Assembly: GCA_005792225.1 (NCBI GenBank)
Contig: SXSP01000458.1
Location: forward strand, 1-5,316
Source: Bdellovibrionales bacterium
Lineage (GTDB): Bacteria > Bdellovibrionota > Bdellovibrionia > Bdellovibrionales > JAMPXM01
Direction of reading: 5' to 3'
DNA: 5,316 bases
Below are positions 1-5,316 of the stretch, in pieces (position 1 is the stretch's first letter; the number at the start of each line of letters is the position of its first letter). A model generated the notes under the pieces. It was not told the DNA's origin. It saw only the letters and a program-made list of their open reading frames with translations, and did no database searches. A program made the translations under genes and the position numbers.

Positions 1-14
1 AAGATTTTTGCTTC

Positions 15-20
15 GAAAGG
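15..20 (+). promoter_or_regulatory. Ribosome binding site of the protease gene
   Basis: GAAAGG lies just upstream of two in-frame ATG codons at 25 and 31. Its last base is 4 bases from the first ATG and 10 from the second. The AAGG part corresponds to the 5' half of a full AAGGAGG site, so the true aligned spacing favours the ATG at 31. The start at 25 would add only Met-His and cannot be excluded. Confidence 0.5.
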
Positions 21-30
21 CCACATGCAC

Positions 31-2130
31 ATGAGACAGAGTGATCGACGTTCTTTGTCGGTATTCGCCGGTAAACTCGCAGCAGTCACAACCTTGGCAA
101 CAGGTTTCGCGTTCAACGCGGCAGCCGCGACATTAACGTGTCCGAACATCGATAAGATTCAGCAAGTCTTCGTCAATCAGCACATTCTTTCGAAAGAAGC
201 TGACGGCGCTCTTGAGAGCCGAGTGGTGGATCAATATATCAAGCGTCTTGATGGCTCGAAAATTTATCTCCTCGACAGCGACGTCACCGACATCAAGAAA
301 AACATGAAGGGCATTTTCGCGCAGCTGAAGAAGGGCGACTGCTCAACACTCGATAAGACTCAAGATCTCTTCGTGAAGAGAGTCACTGAGCGCGCGGATT
401 ACGCGAAGAAAACTTTGAGCGCGAAGGGTTACAAGTACGATCCGAAGACCGAGCTCAAGCTCGATCCGGATGCTCGCGAGTTTCCGAAGACGAAAGCGGA
501 AGCCGATACCTTCCAGGCAAAGTATCTTCAGTTTCAAATTTCAAACTACCTCGCGACCGGCATGAAGCAAGCTGAGGCGCAGGAGAAGGTCATCCGTAAC
601 TACGAGCGCGTGGTTGAGCGCGTGAAGAAGACCTCTAAAGAAGATCTCTACTCGGGATATCTTGATTCGTTTGGTCGCGGTCAGGATCCGCACTCGAGCT
701 ACTTCTCTCGCGATGTCCTTGAGGACTTCGAAATTCAAATGGGACTCTCGCTCGAAGGTATCGGAGCGACTCTCAGTTCGCAGGACGGCTTCACGGTCAT
801 CGAGCAACTGATCGATGGCGGCTCCGCGAAAGCTTCGGGGCTTCTTCAGCCGCAAGATAAAATCGTAGCTGTCGGTCAATTCGAGTCGGGCGGTAAAGTG
901 GGACCGATGGAGAACGTCGTCGAAGAAGATCTTCGTGACGTTGTCCGTAAGATTCGTGGGCCTAAGGGGACAAAGGTGCGTCTCCAAATTCTTCGCAAGA
1001 AAACGGATGGCGGAAACGAGCGCTTCATCGCCGATCTCACGCGCGACAAAATCAAGCTCGAGGATGATGCGGCGTCGGTCCACTACATCGAGCGCGACGT
1101 CAACGGCGAGAAGAAGAAGGTCGCGATTCTTGATCTTCCTTCGTTCTACGCAGACGCCCGTCGCGGCGGGCGTTCGAGCGCCCAGGACATGAAAAATCTT
1201 TTGAAAGACGTGAAGACTAAGGGCGCCGATGCGCTCGTGCTGGATCTCGCGAATAATGGTGGCGGATCTCTTGATGACGCCGTCAAGATCGCGGGCCTCT
1301 TCTTCAAAACTGGAAATGTCGTGAAGCAATCGTCGCGGGACGCTTCGCAGCCCGAACTCGCGCTCGACGATCGTGATGCGGCGGTGGATTGGGATGGCCC
1401 GATGGTCGTTCTCACGAGCCGTGTTTCCGCGAGCGCTTCGGAGATCGTCGCGGGCACTCTGAAAGACTACAACCGCGCGGTCATCGTCGGTGGCGACCAT
1501 ACGTTCGGTAAGGGCAGTGTTCAGTCGGTCGTTCCGCTTCCTCCCGGCCTTGGTGCCGTGAAGGTGACGGTCGGAATGTTCTTTACGCCGGGTGGCTTCT
1601 CGACTCAGCATCGCGGCGTTGATGCTGACATCGTTTTGCCCGGTCCCTATTCGACGGAAGAGTTTGGCGAGAAGCATCTCGATTACTCACTTCCCGAGAA
1701 GCAGATCAAAGCATTTATTTCGCCCGAGGCCTTCGTTACGAACGGCGTGGGTTCTTGGAAGAAGGTTGAACCGACCGTCGTCACTCAGTTGAAGGCACGT
1801 TCTGAAGCGCGTGTTGCAAAAAACACGGACTTCCAGAAAATCGAAACCGAGATGAAGAAGGCGAAAGAAAAGGGCAAGATCATCAAGCTCTCCGACGCTT
1901 TGAAAGACACAAAGGAAAAAAAGGGCGAAGCGGATCAGAAGAAGAACCTGAATAAGGAAGGCAAAGTCGCCGAGTACCTCAAGCGCGCCGATGTTCAAGA
2001 GGCGGCCAATGTCGCTGCCGATCTCCTGGCGCTCCAGCGCGGGATTGTTCTGACTGACGCGTCCTTGAAGGCGACGACCGAGTCGAATGCCGCGAATCCG
2101 GCGGCCGAGCCGGCTCGCAAAACTCGCTGA
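31..2130 (+). CDS. prc: Exported carboxyl-terminal (tail-specific) protease, Prc/Tsp type, peptidase family S41
   Basis: This is a periplasmic serine protease that trims or degrades proteins from their C termini. In E. coli, Prc processes penicillin-binding protein 3 and degrades a peptidoglycan endopeptidase. From the ATG at 31 it has 699 residues, close to E. coli Prc (about 680). Residues 1-33 look like a Sec signal peptide: basic start, hydrophobic LAAVTTLATGFAF, then an Ala-rich cleavage region. An all-helical Prc N-terminal domain follows (about 36-225), then a PDZ domain (about 238-328) opening with the family-typical LSLEGIGA. The S41 protease core spans about 360-545, and a Lys-rich Prc-type C-terminal domain completes the protein. 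In the core, SRVSASASE supplies the catalytic Ser468 and FGKGSVQ the Lys494. Asp479 in KDY matches the third E. coli residue (Ser430, Asp441, Lys455). The only cysteines are Cys37 and Cys104. The gene ends before a terminator and is probably its own unit. The family assignment is very secure; the substrates are unknown. Confidence 0.95.
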   Translation: MRQSDRRSLSVFAGKLAAVTTLATGFAFNAAAATLTCPNIDKIQQVFVNQHILSKEADGALESRVVDQYIKRLDGSKIYLLDSDVTDIKKNMKGIFAQLKKGDCSTLDKTQDLFVKRVTERADYAKKTLSAKGYKYDPKTELKLDPDAREFPKTKAEADTFQAKYLQFQISNYLATGMKQAEAQEKVIRNYERVVERVKKTSKEDLYSGYLDSFGRGQDPHSSYFSRDVLEDFEIQMGLSLEGIGATLSSQDGFTVIEQLIDGGSAKASGLLQPQDKIVAVGQFESGGKVGPMENVVEEDLRDVVRKIRGPKGTKVRLQILRKKTDGGNERFIADLTRDKIKLEDDAASVHYIERDVNGEKKKVAILDLPSFYADARRGGRSSAQDMKNLLKDVKTKGADALVLDLANNGGGSLDDAVKIAGLFFKTGNVVKQSSRDASQPELALDDRDAAVDWDGPMVVLTSRVSASASEIVAGTLKDYNRAVIVGGDHTFGKGSVQSVVPLPPGLGAVKVTVGMFFTPGGFSTQHRGVDADIVLPGPYSTEEFGEKHLDYSLPEKQIKAFISPEAFVTNGVGSWKKVEPTVVTQLKARSEARVAKNTDFQKIETEMKKAKEKGKIIKLSDALKDTKEKKGEADQKKNLNKEGKVAEYLKRADVQEAANVAADLLALQRGIVLTDASLKATTESNAANPAAEPARKTR

Positions 2131-2156
2131 TCGTTTCTGCTGAAGTTTTTAAAATC

Positions 2157-2197
2157 AAGACGCCCTCGGGATCGCTTCCGAGGGCGTTTTCTTTTCT
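2157..2197 (+). terminator. Intrinsic terminator after the protease gene
   Basis: A perfect 9-bp GC-rich inverted repeat, CGCCCTCGG (2161-2169) with CCGAGGGCG (2178-2186), encloses an 8-base loop. A-T and G-U pairs with the flanking AAGA extend the stem. The T-rich run TTTTCTTTTCT (2187-2197) follows directly. It begins 27-31 bases after the protease stop codon and precedes the next promoter, as expected for a Rho-independent terminator. The flanking A and T runs could give weaker function on the opposite strand. Confidence 0.92.
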
Positions 2198-2212
2198 GGG
2201 GCCCGGCCTGAA

Positions 2213-2241
2213 TTGACATTCCCGAGACCGCCCGGTAGCCA
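2213..2241 (+). promoter_or_regulatory. Probable sigma70-type promoter of the E1 operon
   Basis: A perfect -35 hexamer, TTGACA (2213-2218), lies between the terminator and the E1 alpha gene. At 17 bp spacing the -10 candidate is TAGCCA (2236-2241), a poor match to TATAAT. An AT-richer AATAT (2241-2245) follows but gives overlong spacing. Transcription would start near 2248, leaving a leader of roughly 35 bases. The -35 box and its placement are good, while the weak -10 suggests modest or activator-assisted expression. No clear operator is visible. Confidence 0.55.
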
Positions 2242-2272
2242 ATATGAACAGATCATTTCAGGCGAACGCCAT

Positions 2273-2278
2273 GGGAAG
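2273..2278 (+). promoter_or_regulatory. Ribosome binding site that fixes the E1 alpha start
   Basis: GGGAAG ends 5 bases before the ATG at 2284. The in-frame GTG at 2278 overlaps this site, and its nearest other purine stretch, AGGCGA (2260-2265), is 12 bases away. The ATG at 2284 is therefore the better start. Confidence 0.6.
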
Positions 2279-2283
2279 TGGAC

Positions 2284-3423
2284 ATGAGAAAAAATGTTTC
2301 TGCGAAGACCGTTTCGAAGGCGGTCTCGAAGGTCGTGTCGAAGATTACGCCCAAGGGCGCGAAACGAGGGGCGGCTCCGAAGGCTGAGTCGAAGTCGTCA
2401 GCGAAGGCCTCCTCCGGTATCTCCATTTCGTCGAAGCTCACGCTCCCGAAAGAGCTTCAGTTGAACATGCTCGATTTGATGATCAAATCGCGCGTTCTTG
2501 AAGAGCGACTGATCAAGATTTATCGAGCCGGTGAGTCGTATTTCTGGATTGGTGGTCCCGGGGAAGAGGCGTTCGGGGTTCCGCTCGGTCTTCTGACCCA
2601 CAAGGGTCATGGACCCGAGTACGATTATCTTCATCTCCACTACCGTGCGACGCCGACCATGGTGGCGCTCGGTATGCCGATGATCGATTCCATTCGCCTG
2701 ATGATGAATCGTGCGACCGATCCCTCCACGGGTGGTCGCAATTTCTGTAACCATTACTGCTTCCCTCAGTGGAACGTGACGCCCGTCTCTTCTCCCATTG
2801 AAGTTCAGTACGGAATGGCTCTGGGTACGGCCATGGCTCAGCGGCGTCGCAATTCAAAGGGCATCACGATCGTCAGCGGCGGAGATGCGGGAACGGCCGA
2901 GGGTGATTTCGCCAGCTGCTTGGTTTGGGCGAGCCGGCCTGGGCGTGAGCTTCCGATTTTCATCACGGTTCAGAACAACAAGTGGGGAATCTCGACCAAC
3001 TTCGACTCCCAACACGGTGAGAAACACATCGCGGATCGCGGTAAGGCTTTCGGCATTCGCACGGCCGTCGTGAATGGGAACGATCCCATTGAAACGTATC
3101 TCTCGATGCAGGCGGAGATGGACTACATCCGTAAAACCGGAAAGCCTGTTTTGGCGGAATTCCGCGTGTCTCGTCTTTACGGCCACTCTTCGGCATCAGG
3201 CGCGAATCGGGAAGCCGATATTTGCCCCATCGAGGCATTTGAAAAGCGCGTGGTGGACGCCAAAGCAATCACCACGGCTGATGTGAAGGCCATCTGGAAG
3301 CGCTACGAAGAGGAATCCAAACAGGCCACCGAGCAAGCGCGCGGGGAGCCTGCGCCAGCTCGCGAGAGTATTTGGGATAACATCTACGTCGGAAATGAAA
3401 ACGCCGATTGGAGGAAGTTCTAA
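2284..3423 (+). CDS. 2-oxoacid dehydrogenase complex E1 component, alpha subunit (ThDP-dependent)
   Basis: This is the alpha chain of the heterotetrameric E1 that decarboxylates a 2-oxoacid on thiamine diphosphate and passes the acyl group to lipoyl-E2 in the cytoplasm. It has 379 residues. Residues 1-51 are a Lys/Ser/Ala-rich basic extension, and the E1 alpha fold spans about 55-350. The thiamine/Mg motif runs from GDAGTAEGDF (200-209) to the Asn pair 231-232 in QNNKWGIS, with Asp201 and Asn231 as expected Mg ligands. The usual GDG reads GDA here. Other family marks are GEEAFGVPLG, HYR, SSPIEVQYGMALG and the phosphorylation-loop equivalent RLYGHSSASG with His301. SSP and HY near residue 157 resemble branched-chain oxoacid dehydrogenase slightly more than pyruvate dehydrogenase, but the sequence does not settle the substrate. 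Its stop TAA shares its last A with the E1 beta ATG, which points to translational coupling. Confidence 0.9.
   Translation: MRKNVSAKTVSKAVSKVVSKITPKGAKRGAAPKAESKSSAKASSGISISSKLTLPKELQLNMLDLMIKSRVLEERLIKIYRAGESYFWIGGPGEEAFGVPLGLLTHKGHGPEYDYLHLHYRATPTMVALGMPMIDSIRLMMNRATDPSTGGRNFCNHYCFPQWNVTPVSSPIEVQYGMALGTAMAQRRRNSKGITIVSGGDAGTAEGDFASCLVWASRPGRELPIFITVQNNKWGISTNFDSQHGEKHIADRGKAFGIRTAVVNGNDPIETYLSMQAEMDYIRKTGKPVLAEFRVSRLYGHSSASGANREADICPIEAFEKRVVDAKAITTADVKAIWKRYEEESKQATEQARGEPAPARESIWDNIYVGNENADWRKF
2308..2343 (+). repeat. Three imperfect 12-bp tandem repeats coding XVSK
   Basis: Three in-frame 12-base units, (ACC/GCG/GTC)-GT(T/C/G)-TCG-AAG, encode TVSK, AVSK and VVSK at residues 9-20 of E1 alpha. 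TCGAAG is identical in all three. With Lys8 and Lys24 on either side, lysines recur every four residues from 8 to 24. Variation between the units suggests an old duplication or selection on the protein. Confidence 0.7.
3410..3417 (+). promoter_or_regulatory. Strong ribosome binding site of E1 beta inside the E1 alpha gene
   Basis: GGAGGAAG, within the last codons of E1 alpha, puts GGAGG 8 bases before the ATG at 3423. It overlaps the TTG at 3408, the most upstream in-frame start, so that TTG is very unlikely to be used. The site and the TAATG junction should keep alpha and beta synthesis balanced. Confidence 0.85.
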
Positions 3424-4478
3424 TGGCTAACATGGCACAGGCCATCCGCATGGCCCTACACGTCGGCGAGAGTCGTGTGAACGTCACCGAAATTTTCGGG
3501 CACGATGTGGGCGCGCCGCTCGGTGGGGGTTTCACGGCGACTCAAGGTTTGAAGACGGCTTGGAACACGCCGCTCGACGAACGCGGCATTATTTCGACGG
3601 CGATGGGCTTGGGCTTGGCCGGTGATCGCTGCGTCGCTGAGATTCAGTTTTGCGACTACATTTTCAATACGATTGATTTAATGAAAATCGCCGGCAACAC
3701 GCTTTGGGTGTCGAACGGCAACTACAACATGCCGATCGTCGTGATGACTCCCGTTGGTGCGGGCATTCGCGGTTCGGTTTACCACAGCCACAGCTTTGAC
3801 TCGTGGGCCACCCGCCTTCCGGGCTGGAAGGTCGTCATGCCGTCGACGCCGCTCGATGCGTATGGCCTCATGATCTCGGCGATCAAAGATCCGAACCCGG
3901 TTTTGTTCTTGAAGCCGAAGGCCCTCATGCGCGTGCGGGGCGAAGAGTTGATTCCGGGAGAGCCGAACGACGAAAAACAGCTGAAGAGCATGATCGACGC
4001 TCCGATCGGCGATCGATCGAAGTGGACGCCGAAGTGGCCGAAGCTCGAAGAGTACGAAGTCGAAATCGGAAAGGGAAAAATCACCCGCGAGGGCGATCGG
4101 GCGACGATCGTCTCCTACGGTCGAACACTTCTTCTCTGCAATAAAGTTGCGGATCTGCTGCGTGAGGAGGGGACGGCCGTCGAAGTCATCGATCTTCGCT
4201 CGCTTTACCCATACGATTGGCAGATGGTGAAAGCTTCGATTCAGAAAACGGGTCGAGTGTTGTTCGTAAACGAGGACACCGAAGTGACGAACTTCGGTGA
4301 GCACCTCGCATATCGCGCGACGACTGAACTCTTTTACGAGTTGATGGCACGTCCCCGCGTTTTGGCCGGAAAAAATCTCCCAGGCATCGGTTTGCACCCG
4401 AACCTTGAAGAGAATTCGGTGCCGCATCTAGAAGACATCATGCACGAAACGCGCGAGCTCTTGGCTGAGATTCCCTGA
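3423..4478 (+). CDS. 2-oxoacid dehydrogenase complex E1 component, beta subunit
   Basis: This is the partner of E1 alpha. The two chains form alpha2beta2, with thiamine diphosphate bound at the alpha-beta interface. It has 351 residues, somewhat longer than the usual 325-340. The N-terminal pyrimidine-binding domain has FGHDVG, GGGFTATQGL and TPLDERGI, where Glu53 should activate the cofactor aminopyrimidine, followed by VAEIQFCDYIF. YHSHSFDSW (120-128) carries the conserved active-site histidine (His121), and PGWKVVMPSTPLDAYGL is the usual next block. The C-terminal transketolase-like domain starts near 225 (REGDRATIVSYG) and includes VIDLRSLYPYDW, VNEDTEVTNFGEHLA and a terminal HLEDIM block. 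Between ALMR (167-170) and REG (222-224) the linker is about 30 residues longer than in typical E1 beta chains. The start at 3423 rests on a strong GGAGG site and the one-base overlap with E1 alpha. Pyruvate versus branched-chain specificity is unresolved. Confidence 0.92.
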   Translation: MANMAQAIRMALHVGESRVNVTEIFGHDVGAPLGGGFTATQGLKTAWNTPLDERGIISTAMGLGLAGDRCVAEIQFCDYIFNTIDLMKIAGNTLWVSNGNYNMPIVVMTPVGAGIRGSVYHSHSFDSWATRLPGWKVVMPSTPLDAYGLMISAIKDPNPVLFLKPKALMRVRGEELIPGEPNDEKQLKSMIDAPIGDRSKWTPKWPKLEEYEVEIGKGKITREGDRATIVSYGRTLLLCNKVADLLREEGTAVEVIDLRSLYPYDWQMVKASIQKTGRVLFVNEDTEVTNFGEHLAYRATTELFYELMARPRVLAGKNLPGIGLHPNLEENSVPHLEDIMHETRELLAEIP

Positions 4479-4480
4479 CC

Positions 4481-5293
4481 ATGGCGAAAAAGAAGAAGAC
4501 CAAAACAGAGTCGATTCCGTTTGATAAATATTCCTACTACAAACGCGCGGTTCAGGCGCCGGATACGGATGTTGAGTTTCTGAGAGATACGTATAAAGAA
4601 CTTCGCGGTTCAGCGCCGGAAGTTTTGCGTGAAGATTTTTGCGGGACTTTCAGCATCTGCTGCGAATGGGTGAAGCTCGGGCCCAAGTACCGCGCGCACG
4701 GAATCGACCTCGATTATGAGCCGATCCAGTACGGCCTTACGCACTACGCTCCCCAATTGTCGAAATCACAGCGGGAGCGACTGACGATTCACCAAGAAAA
4801 CGTTTTGAATCCGGGATTACCGAAAGCCGATGTCATCGCGGCGATGAACTTCTCGCATTACATCTTTAAAGAACGTTCGATGATGAAGTCGTACTTCCAC
4901 AACTGCCTTCAGACGCTGAACGACGGCGGCATTCTCGTGGCGGATTCATTCGGCGGAAGCCAATGCGGCGAAGCCAACGAGGAGACGACAAAACATAAAG
5001 GGTTTACGTACTATTGGGATCAGGAAAACTTTGATCCCGTGACGAATTTCGCTCAGTTTCACATCCATTTCAAAGTTGATGGGCAAAAGAAAATGGAGCG
5101 CGTCTTCAGTTACGATTGGCGCATGTGGAGCCTTCCGGAGCTTCGCGAGATGATGCTTGAAGTGGGTTTTAAAAAAACGCACGTGTACTGGGAAGGCACC
5201 ACCCGCTCGGGAGAAGGAAATGGAATTTTCCGGCCCGTTGAAAAGGGTGAGGAGTGCCAGGCCTGGATCGCGTACGTGATCGGCGAGAAGTAA
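4481..5293 (+). CDS. Class I SAM-dependent methyltransferase of unknown substrate
   Basis: This 270-residue cytoplasmic protein has no signal peptide or membrane segment. Its Rossmann-like methyltransferase layout is readable. Motif I is the variant REDFCGTF (50-57) in place of the usual Gly-rich loop. GIDLD (74-78) gives the acidic residue for the SAM ribose, HQENVL (104-109) fits the adenine-contact motif, and ADVIAAMNFSHYIF (116-129) fits motif IV. LNDGGILVADSFGG (146-159) is the beta-5 strand region, and the C-terminal part has SLPELREMMLEVGF, typical of this fold. EDFCGT is, from memory, a recurring signature of an uncharacterised methyltransferase group. The protein starts with a Lys run (MAKKKKTK). 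The ATG lies 2 bases after the E1 beta stop with only a weak GA-rich ribosome site, so coupled translation is likely. The fold is fairly secure; no substrate can be named, and a link to the E1 complex is only positional. Confidence 0.85.
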   Translation: MAKKKKTKTESIPFDKYSYYKRAVQAPDTDVEFLRDTYKELRGSAPEVLREDFCGTFSICCEWVKLGPKYRAHGIDLDYEPIQYGLTHYAPQLSKSQRERLTIHQENVLNPGLPKADVIAAMNFSHYIFKERSMMKSYFHNCLQTLNDGGILVADSFGGSQCGEANEETTKHKGFTYYWDQENFDPVTNFAQFHIHFKVDGQKKMERVFSYDWRMWSLPELREMMLEVGFKKTHVYWEGTTRSGEGNGIFRPVEKGEECQAWIAYVIGEK

Positions 5294-5299
5294 AACTTC

Positions 5300-5316
5300 A
5301 TGGCGGCGCGAACGAG
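5300..5316 (+). CDS. Possible start of a further operon gene, cut by the window edge
   Basis: An ATG 6 bases after the methyltransferase stop opens a frame (MAAR...) that stays open to the window end. GAGAAG (5285-5290) lies 9 bases upstream and could serve as a ribosome site. Only five full codons are visible, so this rests on spacing alone and nothing can be said of the product. Confidence 0.35.

Noticed and set aside
118..144. Possible lipoprotein signal at ATLTC in the protease N terminus
   Set aside because: A lipobox needs Gly, Ala or Ser just before the Cys and a hydrophobic residue at -3. Here these are Thr and Thr, while an ordinary Ala-rich cleavage site sits a few residues upstream.
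541..1677. 378-codon open frame on the - strand inside the protease gene
   Set aside because: It lies entirely opposite a convincing Prc gene with all catalytic motifs. Its translation is rich in Arg and Leu without any recognisable domain, as expected for an antisense shadow in GC-biased DNA.
2199..2204. GGGCCC palindrome near the operon promoter as an operator
   Set aside because: It is only six bases and is expected by chance in GC-rich DNA. It has no second copy or longer dyad around it.
2278..2283. GTG start for E1 alpha two codons upstream
   Set aside because: It overlaps the better-placed GGGAAG site and has only a weak AGGCGA 12 bases away. The difference is two residues.
2746..2760. 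CNHYC (Cys155, Cys159) in E1 alpha as a metal-binding motif
   Set aside because: The His-Tyr aligns with a conserved E1 alpha active-site segment, and no further metal ligands are apparent, so chance cysteines are the simpler reading.
3408..3422. Upstream TTG start for E1 beta adding five residues
   Set aside because: The TTG overlaps the GGAGG ribosome binding site itself, whereas the ATG at 3423 has ideal spacing and the common TAATG overlap.
3678..4427. 249-codon open frame on the - strand inside the E1 beta gene
   Set aside because: It is fully covered by E1 beta, has no recognisable domain and shows the Arg/His-rich composition of a reverse-frame shadow.

Overview
The window carries four complete genes, all on the + strand, and probably the first bases of a fifth. 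It looks like ordinary chromosome: tightly packed, moderately GC-rich, with uniform codon use and no transposase, integrase, phage, tRNA or CRISPR signature. The gene content (a Prc-type tail-specific protease with a Gram-negative export signal, a split alpha/beta 2-oxoacid dehydrogenase E1, and an EDFCGT-type methyltransferase) fits a Gram-negative bacterium. My best guess is the Bdellovibrionota or a related former deltaproteobacterial line. That is an impression from protein style, not a search result.

Layout. Positions 1-30 hold the tail of an intergenic region with a ribosome binding site. Positions 31-2130 encode an exported carboxyl-terminal processing protease. Positions 2131-2283 are a compact intergenic region with an intrinsic terminator (2157-2197) followed by a TTGACA-type promoter (about 2213-2241). 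Positions 2284-5293 form a three-gene unit: E1 alpha, E1 beta and a SAM-dependent methyltransferase. Alpha and beta overlap by one base (TAATG), and beta and the methyltransferase are 2 bases apart, so the three are very probably co-transcribed and translationally coupled. A possible further start codon at 5300 suggests the operon continues past the window.

How the genes work together. E1 alpha and E1 beta should assemble into the thiamine-diphosphate-dependent alpha2beta2 decarboxylase of a pyruvate or branched-chain 2-oxoacid dehydrogenase complex. E2 (lipoyl acyltransferase) and E3 (dihydrolipoyl dehydrogenase) are not in the window. The methyltransferase takes the position where E2 often sits, and its substrate is unknown. 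The protease belongs to the cell envelope, and the terminator separates it from the operon.

No clearly new system is visible. The points most worth checking are the altered GDG thiamine motif and the basic XVSK-repeat tail of E1 alpha, the roughly 30-residue insertion in E1 beta, and the coupling of E1 to an orphan methyltransferase.
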